This document shows positions 7,139 through 15,325 of a stretch of 21,552 nt of DNA, in pieces. The stretch is taken from the NCBI GenBank assembly GCA_900546455.1, contig URCS01000034.1:1-21552 (forward strand), given 5' to 3'. The notes below the pieces were generated by a model that searched no databases, was not told the DNA's origin, and was given only the letters and a program-made list of their open reading frames with translations. Position numbers and translations under genes: made by a program. The number at the start of each line of letters is the position of its first letter. Positions within the stretch are counted from its first letter, which is position 1. Source of the stretch: an uncultured Collinsella sp. (GTDB taxonomy: Bacteria > Actinomycetota > Coriobacteriia > Coriobacteriales > Coriobacteriaceae).

Positions 7139-8158
7139 TTACTCGGTGTCCTTCATGGGCGGCATGGGCTTCCAGTTGGGATCCTTAACGATCTTGCGGG
7201 CGTCCTTCATGCCACGGCGCAGCGCCGGAATGCCGGTCTTAAAGCACTTGTCAACGGCGGCCAGGCGAATGAACTCCTTGCAGAAGGTCGCGGCGTTGCC
7301 CAGACGGAACAGCACGGGGTGATAGTCGCCGTAAATCTGCATGTAGCGGGCCAGATAACCGCGGTTGCGCATGATGTAGTAGCGGTTGGTGTCGCTCGTA
7401 GAGTTGAGCTGGCGCTTGCCGGCGATATCCCAGTTGGAGACGGCGCGGGCACGCTTGAGCACCACGTCGGCGACCACGGCGGCGGGGAAGTGCTGGCTGG
7501 CTACGTAGCCGTAGCAGGCATCGTCGCCGTAGATAAAGAAGCGCGCGTCGGGCAGGCCAATCTTGTCGACCACGCGGCGCGAGAACATGCCGCCCTCAAA
7601 GCACAGCTGGTTCATGGCGCGATAGCCCTCGGGGCCTAAATCCCACTTGGCGACGGGGTTGGGAATGCCGAGCGAAAGGATGAGCTGGTACTGCCAAAAG
7701 AAGGCGCCGCCGTCAAAGTCCAGGCGCGAACCCTGGATGACGTCGTAGCGGTCGGTCCACTTGGCCAAGCGCTCGATGCCTTCGGGGATGACGAGCACGT
7801 CGTCGTCCATGACCCAGAACCACTGGGTGCCCAGGTCGTAGGCGCATTTGGTGCCGGCGGAGAAGCCGCCCGCACCGCCGCCGTTTTCGAGCTGCGGGGC
7901 GTAGATGACACGGTCGGTGCCGCCCTGCGCGTCGGGCTGCTCGGTGTCGATGCCCCACAGGTTGGCCAGGCGCTCGTTGAATGCGGCGCACATGGCCTCG
8001 GTCTCGCGTGAATTCTCGTTATCGACAATCACGATGCGCCAAGGCGCGGCCGTGAGCTCGGTCATGGAGTCGAACAAGTTGGCCAGGAGTTCCTGGCGCT
8101 TGTACGTAACGACGACGATGGCGAGCTTGTCGATGGGGGCGGGAAGGGTTGAAGGCAT
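7139..8158 (-). CDS. GT2 glycosyltransferase, galactofuranosyl/rhamnosyltransferase-like
   Basis: A 339-residue GT-A-fold glycosyltransferase. The N-terminus has LAIVVVTYKRQELL, then NGGGAGGFSAGT at about 92-103, WFWVMDDDVLV with the metal-binding DDD at 118-120, and FIYGDDACYGY further on, which could hold the catalytic base. The combination of NGGGAGGF and DDD is typical of the GlfT/rhamnosyltransferase branch of GT2, which adds sugars to cell-wall or capsular polysaccharides at the inner membrane face. The frame is open to a GTG at 8200; ATG at 8158 is preferred because AAAGGA lies 11 bases before it and the core motif then begins at the usual distance. No membrane segment is evident. It is divergent from the large GT operon starting at 8415 and probably works in the same pathway. 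Sugar specificity cannot be read from sequence. Confidence 0.88.
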   Translation of the reverse strand: MPSTLPAPIDKLAIVVVTYKRQELLANLFDSMTELTAAPWRIVIVDNENSRETEAMCAAFNERLANLWGIDTEQPDAQGGTDRVIYAPQLENGGGAGGFSAGTKCAYDLGTQWFWVMDDDVLVIPEGIERLAKWTDRYDVIQGSRLDFDGGAFFWQYQLILSLGIPNPVAKWDLGPEGYRAMNQLCFEGGMFSRRVVDKIGLPDARFFIYGDDACYGYVASQHFPAAVVADVVLKRARAVSNWDIAGKRQLNSTSDTNRYYIMRNRGYLARYMQIYGDYHPVLFRLGNAATFCKEFIRLAAVDKCFKTGIPALRRGMKDARKIVKDPNWKPMPPMKDTE

Positions 8159-8233
8159 GGGGCAATATATCCTTTCACGCGCGGCGGGCGAGCGCTGCAC
8201 GGAAGCTATCGAATACGTCCTTGGGACTGTCCT

Positions 8234-8264
8234 ATTGTAAAGGCTCGGCGCACCTTAGCGGCAA
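8234..8264 (-). promoter_or_regulatory. Candidate promoter for the leftward glycosyltransferase
   Basis: On the minus strand a good -10 TACAAT (8239-8234) lies about 75 bases before the ATG at 8158. The best -35 is TTGCCG (8264-8259) at a long 19-base spacing, so the -10 is the stronger evidence. Confidence 0.42.
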
Positions 8265-8320
8265 GCTTTGAATAAAACGCAGGAACCTGCCATGGGCCCG
8301 CCGCATGACGTGGGGCTGCT

Positions 8321-8350
8321 TTGCCCGCAAGAGGCTCCATAGATTATATA
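8321..8350 (+). promoter_or_regulatory. Candidate promoter for the rightward glycosyltransferase operon
   Basis: TTGCCC (8321-8326) and TATATA (8345-8350) are separated by 18 bases, about 65 bases upstream of the TTG start at 8415. It is the only reasonable promoter-like pair found before the five-gene run. Confidence 0.45.
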
Positions 8351-8414
8351 AACGCCCGCTGGCGCGCTGACCCTTTGATACCATGAAACGACAGGTATTT
8401 CCTAAGGAGCACAT

Positions 8415-9518
8415 TTGTCTACTAACGCCTCTGACAGCCCTGTTCTGTCGCTGCTTATTCCCATTTACAATGTTCAGCGCTACCTGCGCGAGTGCCTCGA
8501 TTCCGCCCTGGCGCAGACGCTCAAGGATATTGAGATCATCTGCATTAACGACGGGTCGACCGACAACTCGCCGGCGATTATCCGCGAGTATATGGAGCGC
8601 GATGGGCGCGTCAAGATGATCGACAAGGCCAACAGCGGCTACGGCGACTCGATGAACCACGGACTGGACATGGCACGTGGCAAGTACGTTGGCATCTTGG
8701 AGTCCGATGACTTTATGGCGCCCGACGCACTCGAAAAGCTTGTCTCGGCCGCCGATAGCAATAATGCCGACTTTGCGAAGGCGAACTTTGATTTCTACTG
8801 GTCTAAGCCCGAGGAGCGCCGTTCGCTGCACGAGATGTTTAAAGCCAAGGACTGTGGCAAGCCAGTGCACCCGAGCGATACGACGCAGTTCTTTAAGCAA
8901 AAGCCGTCGATTTGGTCGGCCGTGTACCGTCGCGATTTTCTTGAGCGCAACGGCATTACGTTCCTGCCGACTCCGGGGGCATCCTTTCAGGACACGTCAT
9001 TTGCCTTTAAGGTGATCGCGTGCGCCGATAAGGCTATTTACCTGCACGATGCCGTGTTGTCGTATCGCCAGGACAACGAGAATTCCTCGGTCAATTCTTC
9101 AGCTAAGGTCTTTTGCGTCAATACCGAGTATGCCGAGATTGAGCGTTGGATTCGAGAGGATTATGCCCGCGACCACGCAAGCGGCGATGTCGCGCGCATG
9201 CTCAAGTTCAACCAGCTCATTAAGTACGATTCATACATGTGGAACTACGTGCGCCTGGCGCCTAAGTTCTATAAGGAGTTCCTGGTTCAGATGGCTAAGG
9301 AATTTCAGGCGGCCTTGGACGCGGGGGAGTTTTTGCTTGACGACCTCAAACCGTGGAAGCGCGCAAATCTCGCTGCCATCCTCAAAGATCCCGAGGGCTG
9401 GGTTGACGAGCATCCGAGTTTTGCGACGGATGGTGCCTTGGGGCGTGCTAAGTATTACGCCTCGGTTGGAGGCCCAGGCGTGGTCGCCGCCTTCCTCATC
9501 GAATCGCTGAGGGGGTAG
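8415..9518 (+). CDS. GT2 glycosyltransferase, copy A
   Basis: A 367-residue GT2 enzyme. LSLLIPIYNVQRYLRECLDS opens the nucleotide-binding fold, INDGSTDNS is at about 44-52, and the metal-binding ESDD at 96-99. SWV-type variability follows in the acceptor part, with FLPTPGASFQDTSFAFKV and SYRQDNENSSVNSSAKVF as blocks shared with the gene at 10640. It starts at TTG with AAGGAG 5 bases before; there is no nearby in-frame ATG. It is the first gene of a rightward run whose next gene begins 6 bases after its stop. The role is probably transfer of a nucleotide-sugar residue to a growing surface polysaccharide; donor and acceptor are unknown. Clear paralogue of 10640-11758. Confidence 0.9.
   Translation: MSTNASDSPVLSLLIPIYNVQRYLRECLDSALAQTLKDIEIICINDGSTDNSPAIIREYMERDGRVKMIDKANSGYGDSMNHGLDMARGKYVGILESDDFMAPDALEKLVSAADSNNADFAKANFDFYWSKPEERRSLHEMFKAKDCGKPVHPSDTTQFFKQKPSIWSAVYRRDFLERNGITFLPTPGASFQDTSFAFKVIACADKAIYLHDAVLSYRQDNENSSVNSSAKVFCVNTEYAEIERWIREDYARDHASGDVARMLKFNQLIKYDSYMWNYVRLAPKFYKEFLVQMAKEFQAALDAGEFLLDDLKPWKRANLAAILKDPEGWVDEHPSFATDGALGRAKYYASVGGPGVVAAFLIESLRG
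8613..8658 (+). repeat. 46-bp direct repeat, first copy (in glycosyltransferase A)
   Basis: Identical over 46 bases to 10832-10877. It codes for KMIDKANSGYGDSMN in both paralogues. The copies lie 2219 bases apart in the same orientation. Confidence 0.85.
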
Positions 9519-9524
9519 GTCGGC

Positions 9525-10607
9525 ATGGGAGAGGCCTCGTGTCCTAAAGTTACCATTGTCGTCCCCGTTTACAACTCTGCACGCTCCATTCAGCGATGCC
9601 TCGATTCGCTGTTGGTCCAGTCTGAGTGTTCGATTCAGGTTGTCTGCGTCAACGACGGTTCGACTGATGATTCGTTGAACGTGTTGCGCCAGATCGCGCA
9701 GGCCGACGATCGCGTACTGGTGATTGATCAGGAAAACGCGGGTGTCTCGTGTGCTCGAAATGCCGGTATCGATGTCGCCGAGGGCGAGACCGTCTTTTTT
9801 GTGGACGCCGACGATTACATCGATGCCCAGACGGTCGAGCGCGTGCTGCATGCCATGGAGTCTGCGGATGGCGAGGCCGCCGTTTTTGGCGGCGTCTGTG
9901 AACCTGCCGATGCTGCCCCCAAACGCGTCCAGCAACTCATGAGCCCCAAAGCTGGTACCTTCGGCGCCCGCGATCCTCAACTGCTGTTCCATTCGAATGC
10001 GCAGCCCTATGCCTGCCGTGCGGCTTTTTCGCGCGAGCTGCTCAATCGCGAAGGCATTCGCTTCGCCCCCGGTTTGGCTTTGGGCGAGGACGTCGTCTTC
10101 CAATTTGCGGCTTATGCGCTTGCCCGCAGGACCGTCGTCATGCCTGACAAGTTCTACCACTACGTGATGGAGAGCGAATCGGCGACGCACGAGTTCAACA
10201 GTGCCGAGGCGCGCGCCAAAAAGCTTGACGCCCACATGAAGATGCTCGAGGAGGTCTTGGAAGACTGGGCGGCCTATGGTCTTTTGGACCTGTGTCCCGG
10301 CGAGCTGATAACTTGGTTTTTGGACCTAATTGTGTTCGATCTGGCGCGCTTGGATGCCGATGACTTCCATCGCGTGGCGGCTCGCGTCAACATGGATCTC
10401 ACGACGTTTTTGGGAACGGAGTGGGCGGATATGCCTGCTAAGGGTGCCGTTCGCCGTGTTGCCCACAAGCTCGTTGCGGCGACCTCGGGCGTTTCGATGG
10501 CAGACGCCACGCTGTTCTATCTTTCGACTCGCGGTCTCAAAGCCTGCCTGGAGCGCTTTATAAAATTCCAAGCGCTGCCGCCCGCCGCAACTCGGCTGCT
10601 AAAATAA
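9525..10607 (+). CDS. GT2 glycosyltransferase, copy B
   Basis: A 360-residue GT2 enzyme. VTIVVPVYNSARSIQRCLDS is followed by VNDGSTDDS at about 42-50, the conserved NAGVSCARNAGI, and the metal-binding DADD at 94-97. LGEDVVFQFAAYALA holds the acidic ED pair typical of the acceptor region of these enzymes, and the C-terminal third is helical and family-variable. A GGGGGTAGGT ribosome site overlaps the preceding stop and lies just before the ATG. No membrane helix is evident. It resembles 11771-12838 more than its immediate neighbours, in both domain layout and the LxxGEDxVFxFAxYxxxxxT block, so the two are probably copies from one duplication. Sugar specificity unknown. Confidence 0.9.
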   Translation: MGEASCPKVTIVVPVYNSARSIQRCLDSLLVQSECSIQVVCVNDGSTDDSLNVLRQIAQADDRVLVIDQENAGVSCARNAGIDVAEGETVFFVDADDYIDAQTVERVLHAMESADGEAAVFGGVCEPADAAPKRVQQLMSPKAGTFGARDPQLLFHSNAQPYACRAAFSRELLNREGIRFAPGLALGEDVVFQFAAYALARRTVVMPDKFYHYVMESESATHEFNSAEARAKKLDAHMKMLEEVLEDWAAYGLLDLCPGELITWFLDLIVFDLARLDADDFHRVAARVNMDLTTFLGTEWADMPAKGAVRRVAHKLVAATSGVSMADATLFYLSTRGLKACLERFIKFQALPPAATRLLK

Positions 10608-10639
10608 CCCTGTTACACGCTATTCAACGGGAGGTTCTC

Positions 10640-11758
10640 TTGCAGAACTCTGATACCCCTAAAGTTTCGCTGCTTGTCCCCATTTGCAATGTCGAGCGCT
10701 ATCTGCGCGTGTGCCTCGATTCCGCCGTGGCGCAGACGCTCAATGACATCGAGATCATCTGCATCAACGACGGCTCCACCGATAGCTCGCCGGATATCAT
10801 CCGCGAGTACATGGAGCACGACCCCCGTGTAAAGATGATCGACAAGGCCAACAGCGGCTACGGCGACTCGATGAACCGTGGCCTGGAGATGGCGCGCGGT
10901 GAGTACGTGGGCATCCTTGAGTCCGACGACTTTATGTTTGAGGATTCGCTTCAAAAGCTGGTCGCCAAGGCCGATGCTGAGCATGCCGATGCGGTAAAGG
11001 GCGACTTTTATCTGTATTGGTCCACGCCCAGCGAGCGACGTGAGCTGTTTGGGATTATCGACGAGCATATGACGGGCGCCGCGTATCGCCCCGTCGATCG
11101 CCCGGGCATCTTCTACCGCAAACCTTCCATTTGGTCGGCTATCTATCGGCGCGCGTTCCTCAACGACAATCAGATTCGCTTCCTTCCCACGCCGGGTGCC
11201 TCGTATCAGGATGCGGGTTTTAACTTTAAGGTCTGGGCATGCGCCGAGCGTGCTGCGTTTATCGCGGACCCCATTTTGTGCTATCGCCAAGACAACGAGA
11301 AGAGCTCAGTTAATTCGCCCAACAAGGTATTTTGCGTGTGCGACGAATACGCCGAGATGCAGCGCTTTTTGGATGAACGTCCCGAGCTCAAGGTTCAGCT
11401 CCAGGGCATTTTAATGCGCATGAAGGTCGATACGTATCGCTGGAATGACGAGCGTCTGGTCTATGAGCTGCGCGAGCAGTTTTGGGAGAAGGCTTCGCCC
11501 GAGCTCAAGGCCGATTGGGATGCCGGTCGCTTTGATCTGTCGCTGTTCGATCCGCGCGGCGAGACCGACTTGCGCCTGATGGTCAAGTCGCCCCGTGCTT
11601 ATATCGATTCGCGCTTTGACTTTAAGAAGCCCGGCAAGCTCAATACGTTTAAGCACTACTTTAAGATTGGCGGCCTGCCGCTGGTCTGGCGCGTGCTGAC
11701 GTATCAGCGCACCTACGGCGATAATCCGCATCCCGATGACGTGCCGGCCGCACAGTAG
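10640..11758 (+). CDS. GT2 glycosyltransferase, copy A'
   Basis: A 372-residue GT2 enzyme, closely related to the gene at 8415. VSLLVPICNVERYLRVCLDS (Cys in place of the usual Tyr after PI) is followed by INDGSTDSS, and then KMIDKANSGYGDSMN, identical in the two copies. The metal-binding ESDD is at 94-97, and FLPTPGASYQDAGFNFKV and CYRQDNEKSSVNSPNKVF match copy A. Like copy A it starts at TTG, with GGGAGG 5 bases before. A 31-base gap separates it from the previous gene, the largest within the operon. The acceptor-side sequence has diverged from copy A (for example around residues 115-145), which suggests a different acceptor or donor rather than a redundant enzyme. Confidence 0.9.
   Translation: MQNSDTPKVSLLVPICNVERYLRVCLDSAVAQTLNDIEIICINDGSTDSSPDIIREYMEHDPRVKMIDKANSGYGDSMNRGLEMARGEYVGILESDDFMFEDSLQKLVAKADAEHADAVKGDFYLYWSTPSERRELFGIIDEHMTGAAYRPVDRPGIFYRKPSIWSAIYRRAFLNDNQIRFLPTPGASYQDAGFNFKVWACAERAAFIADPILCYRQDNEKSSVNSPNKVFCVCDEYAEMQRFLDERPELKVQLQGILMRMKVDTYRWNDERLVYELREQFWEKASPELKADWDAGRFDLSLFDPRGETDLRLMVKSPRAYIDSRFDFKKPGKLNTFKHYFKIGGLPLVWRVLTYQRTYGDNPHPDDVPAAQ
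10832..10877 (+). repeat. 46-bp direct repeat, second copy (in glycosyltransferase A')
   Basis: Second copy of the 46-base identity. Recombination between the two would fuse A with A' in frame and delete gene B. Confidence 0.85.
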
Positions 11759-11770
11759 GAGCACTTGGCT

Positions 11771-12838
11771 ATGACTACCCCCAAGATTTCCGTTGTCGTT
11801 CCCATCTATAAGGTGGAGGAGTGCCTGGCCTGGTGCCTGGACTCCCTGCTTGCGCAGGACATGCCCGATTGGGAGGGCGTGCTGGTCAACGATGGCTCGC
11901 CGGATGGTTCGCGCGATATTGCGGCTGCCTATTGCGAAAAGGACGCGCGCTTTACCCTGGTCGATAAGGAGAACGGCGGCCTGTCGAGCGCCCGTAATGC
12001 AGGCATTGCTGCGTCCACGGCGCCTATCGTCGCGTTTTTGGATTCCGATGATCGGTTCACGCCCGATGCATGCCGCGTGATCGTCGATGCCTTTGAGCGC
12101 GAGGACTGCGACGTTTTGACCTTTGGCGCGAATCCGTATCCGCTTGAGGCGGGGTATCCGTGGCTTAACTATGTGCTGAGCCCGCGCGATGTGTCGTTTG
12201 AAGGCTATAGCTCCGACCTACTGTTTAAGGAAGCATCTCGCCCGTTTGCATGGCGCACCGCCTGCAAGCGTGAGTTTTTGCTGGGCAACGGGATCGTGTT
12301 CGACGAAACCGTTAAGTATGGCGAGGACCAGGTCTTCGATTTTGCCGTGTACGGTCGTTCGCACAAGACCGCGCTTATCTCGAACAAGCTGTATGATTAC
12401 CGCGTGGCGCGCAAGGGTTCGCTCATGGACACCATGCGCTACGACGACGAGACGCGTCTGCTGGAGCACGTGAAGATTTACTCTGCGGTGCTGGCTGACT
12501 GGCAGCGCGACGGTCTCGATGCTCAGCATGCCGATGACCTGGCGTACTTCCTCTGCGATCTGGTGCTGTACGATGCGCTCAGGCTGTTGAGTACGGATTG
12601 CGGCAAGGTGTTTGCTGCCGTTGCCACGGCGCTTGCCGGTTCTGCCGTGGGCAGCGATGCTGCGCTCGCACAATGCGCTCCTTCTGTTGCTGCTATGGTG
12701 CGTGCGGCGCTTACCAGCAAGGCCCCCAATGTCCGTGCGTGCAAAAAGCTCATGTTCGATTACGATGTCTTGAGGTTTGGGCGCCTGGGTGCCTGCAAGC
12801 GCGTGGCAGCGAACGCCCTGGGAAAGCGAGAAGTGTAG
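11771..12838 (+). CDS. GT2 glycosyltransferase, copy B'
   Basis: A 355-residue GT2 enzyme. ISVVVPIYKVEECLAWCLDS, VNDGSPDGS, NGGLSSARNAGIA and the metal-binding DSDD at 91-94 define the catalytic fold. YGEDQVFDFAVYGRSHKT corresponds to the ED block of copy B. The frame could begin at TTG 11765 (two codons earlier), but AGGAG at 11757-11761 is only 3 bases from the TTG and 9 from the ATG, so ATG is chosen. The ribosome site overlaps the stop of the previous gene. It is followed immediately by the next gene, with the stop TAG abutting the ATG. Substrate unknown; a role in the same surface polysaccharide is inferred from the operon. Confidence 0.9.
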   Translation: MTTPKISVVVPIYKVEECLAWCLDSLLAQDMPDWEGVLVNDGSPDGSRDIAAAYCEKDARFTLVDKENGGLSSARNAGIAASTAPIVAFLDSDDRFTPDACRVIVDAFEREDCDVLTFGANPYPLEAGYPWLNYVLSPRDVSFEGYSSDLLFKEASRPFAWRTACKREFLLGNGIVFDETVKYGEDQVFDFAVYGRSHKTALISNKLYDYRVARKGSLMDTMRYDDETRLLEHVKIYSAVLADWQRDGLDAQHADDLAYFLCDLVLYDALRLLSTDCGKVFAAVATALAGSAVGSDAALAQCAPSVAAMVRAALTSKAPNVRACKKLMFDYDVLRFGRLGACKRVAANALGKREV

Positions 12839-15325
12839 ATGAGTATCAAGCGTTTGGCACTTTGCCGCAGCCAGGGCCGTCTTTTTGTGCTGCTTCGTTT
12901 TGCCGGTCAGGATGTCGCCGCGCTTATTGAGCGGGAGGCCTCTCAGGCGTTTGCCCATGCGACTACGAGCGGTTCTTGTTTGCCGTCACTGGTGCTCCCG
13001 GTCGATCATGGCCGTGTGCTGGCGCTATGCCCTTCTGTTTCCGATTACGAGCGCGAGCTCGCCGTTTTGGTGCTTCCGTTTTTGGATGGCTCGTCGATGG
13101 ATGCCGTTTTTGCATCCGGTGGCCAAAGGTTGGGCTCTATTCGTCTCGATAGCCGCGTGGCCAAATTGGAATCCAAGATTAACTACAAAGCAAAGCCTGC
13201 GCTGTGCGCGCTTATCCGCGATGCGCAGCGTGGCGAACACTGCGGCCGCTACGAGATCGATGCCATTCGCTATTTGCCGGCAGACGTCGGCGCGGTGTGG
13301 CGCTATGAGGTTACCTGGGCGGGAGACCCCCAGTGCGCGCCTGAGCTCCAGATCTTCGATACGCATATGAATGCCATCGATGTTACCGTGCATGTGTTTG
13401 AATCGCAGGTCGATGTTCCGCAGCAGAACGGATGCCGCATCAATAAATCGTATCTGAGTGTTGAGATGCCTCAGGATATACGAGATTTTGTCGCGATCGT
13501 GAGCGATCCCACAGAGCGGATCCAAAGCGGGTTTTGCGCCATGGATGGTCGCCTGTACAACGGCATGGTCGACGACAGCTGGAACCGTATGAAGGACGCG
13601 CGTGCAGACGACGCAGCTTATCGACGTTGGTTTGAGCAGCATCGCGCAAAGCCGGGCGATTTGGCGTGCCAGCGTGTCGCTTCGGCGGCCTTTGCCTATA
13701 GACCGCTCGTGAGCATTGTGGTGCCGTGCTACAAGACTGATCGGGTCTACCTGCGCGAGCTGCTGGAATCGGTGCAAGCCCAGAGCTATGACAACTGGGA
13801 ATTGCTGCTTATGGACGCCTCGCCCGAATGGGACGCGGTGGCCACCCTTGCGGCAGGTGCCAACGACGAGCGCATCCGTCGCATCGAGCTTCCCGGCAAC
13901 GGCGGCATTGTGGTCAACACCAACGCAGGTATCGAGCAAGCGACAGGCGACTACATCGCTTTCTTGGACCACGATGACATTCTGGAACCGGACGCGTTAT
14001 TCCAGTATGTTTCCGCGCTGAACAAGGCGGCCGAGGGCGAGCGTCCCCAGGTCCTGTTCTGTGATGAGGACATGTTCCAGAAAACGGGGGAGTGGGGCCA
14101 GCCGGTCTTTAAGACCGTACTCAACGTCGACCTGCTCTATAGCCATAACTGCGTGACGCATTTCCTGATGGTGGAGAAGGCGCTCATCGATCACATTGGT
14201 ATGTCCCCAGAAGACGTTGCGGGCGCCCAGGACTACGACTTGACGCTTCGCTGCCTTGCAGCCGGCGCGCGCTTTGAGCACGTTGCGCATGTGCTGTATC
14301 ACTGGCGCGTGCATCCGGGATCGACCGCCGATGGCTCTGCCGATAGCAAGCCGTATGCTATTGAAGCGGGTCGTCTTGCGCTGCAGCGCCACTTTAACGC
14401 GCTGGGCGTTCACGGAACGGTCGAGGAGACCGAGACGCCGTTTGTCTACCGCATGCGCCATGCGCTGCCGGAGCCTGCGCCGCTGGTGAGCATTGTGATC
14501 CCCACCAAGGATCACATTGAGACGCTCGATGCCTGTGTGATGTCGATCGCCCAGAAGGCCACGTATACCAATTACGAGATCGTCTTGGTGGAGAACAACA
14601 GTGAAGCCCCGGAGACGTTTGCGTATTACGAAACCCTGCCAGAGCGCGTGGCTGCAGCATCCGAAGGCAAGGGCATCGCGCGCGTTGTGTACTGGCCGGG
14701 CGAGTTCAATTACTCTCAGATCATCAATTTTGGTGTGAAGCACGCGAAGGGTGACTACCTGCTGCTGCTGAACAACGATACCGAGGTCATAAGCCCGGAC
14801 TTTATCGAAGAGATGATGGGCTATCTGCAGCGTCCCGATGCGGGCGTGGTGGGCGCCAAACTCTACTTTGCCGATCATCTGGTGCAGCATGCCGGCATTT
14901 TGATTGGCGTGCGTGGCGCACTTGCCCATGCCAACCAGGACTTCTCGGCAAAGCGCGAGGGCTATCTTGCCCGTGCCGTGCGCCCGGGCAACTTTAGCGC
15001 CGTGACGGGTGCCTGCCAGATGGTGCGACGCGACGTATTTGAGCGCGTCGGCGGCTACAACGAGGAATTCGCCGTCGGTTTTAACGACGCAGACTTTTGC
15101 CTGCGCGTGTGGGAGGCGGGTTACCGCACCATCTTTACGCCCTATGCCGAGCTGTACCACTACGAGTTCACCTCGCGCGGCAGGGAAGAGGCCAACGAGG
15201 AAAAGCTGCGCCGCTGGAAGCGTGAGCAGGCGCTGTTCATGCAGCACTGGCCTGAGTTCTTCCTCGATGGCGACCCGTGGCTCGGACCAAACCTATCCTC
15301 CGACAGTGAGTACTTCTCGTTTTAG
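12839..15325 (+). CDS. Two-domain GT2 glycosyltransferase (828 residues)
   Basis: Three parts can be seen. Residues 1 to about 285 have no recognised catalytic motif and look beta-rich, as in the N-terminal parts of large rhamnan or O-antigen glycosyltransferases. Residues about 288-500 are a GT2 domain: PLVSIVVPCYKTDRVYLREL, NTNAGIEQATGDYIAFLDHDD (DHDD at 377-380) and GAQDYDLTLR. Residues about 548-790 are a second GT2 domain: PLVSIVIPTKDHIETLDACV, LLLLNNDTEV at 641-650, TGACQMVRRDVFERVGGYNE and FNDADFCLRVWEAGY. Tandem GT2 proteins of this type add two linkages in polysaccharide synthesis. The ATG follows the previous stop with no gap, so it is translationally linked as the last gene of the operon. 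Its stop overlaps the convergent gene's stop by four bases and no terminator lies between. Substrates cannot be deduced. Confidence 0.9.
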   Translation: MSIKRLALCRSQGRLFVLLRFAGQDVAALIEREASQAFAHATTSGSCLPSLVLPVDHGRVLALCPSVSDYERELAVLVLPFLDGSSMDAVFASGGQRLGSIRLDSRVAKLESKINYKAKPALCALIRDAQRGEHCGRYEIDAIRYLPADVGAVWRYEVTWAGDPQCAPELQIFDTHMNAIDVTVHVFESQVDVPQQNGCRINKSYLSVEMPQDIRDFVAIVSDPTERIQSGFCAMDGRLYNGMVDDSWNRMKDARADDAAYRRWFEQHRAKPGDLACQRVASAAFAYRPLVSIVVPCYKTDRVYLRELLESVQAQSYDNWELLLMDASPEWDAVATLAAGANDERIRRIELPGNGGIVVNTNAGIEQATGDYIAFLDHDDILEPDALFQYVSALNKAAEGERPQVLFCDEDMFQKTGEWGQPVFKTVLNVDLLYSHNCVTHFLMVEKALIDHIGMSPEDVAGAQDYDLTLRCLAAGARFEHVAHVLYHWRVHPGSTADGSADSKPYAIEAGRLALQRHFNALGVHGTVEETETPFVYRMRHALPEPAPLVSIVIPTKDHIETLDACVMSIAQKATYTNYEIVLVENNSEAPETFAYYETLPERVAAASEGKGIARVVYWPGEFNYSQIINFGVKHAKGDYLLLLNNDTEVISPDFIEEMMGYLQRPDAGVVGAKLYFADHLVQHAGILIGVRGALAHANQDFSAKREGYLARAVRPGNFSAVTGACQMVRRDVFERVGGYNEEFAVGFNDADFCLRVWEAGYRTIFTPYAELYHYEFTSRGREEANEEKLRRWKREQALFMQHWPEFFLDGDPWLGPNLSSDSEYFSF

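Noticed and set aside
13997..15247. 416-codon frame antisense to the two-domain glycosyltransferase
   Set aside because: A shadow of the real gene's codon bias; Arg/His/Leu/Val-rich, with no motifs and fully covered by a recognised protein on the other strand. The same applies to the frames at 9231-10235 and 12218-12958.
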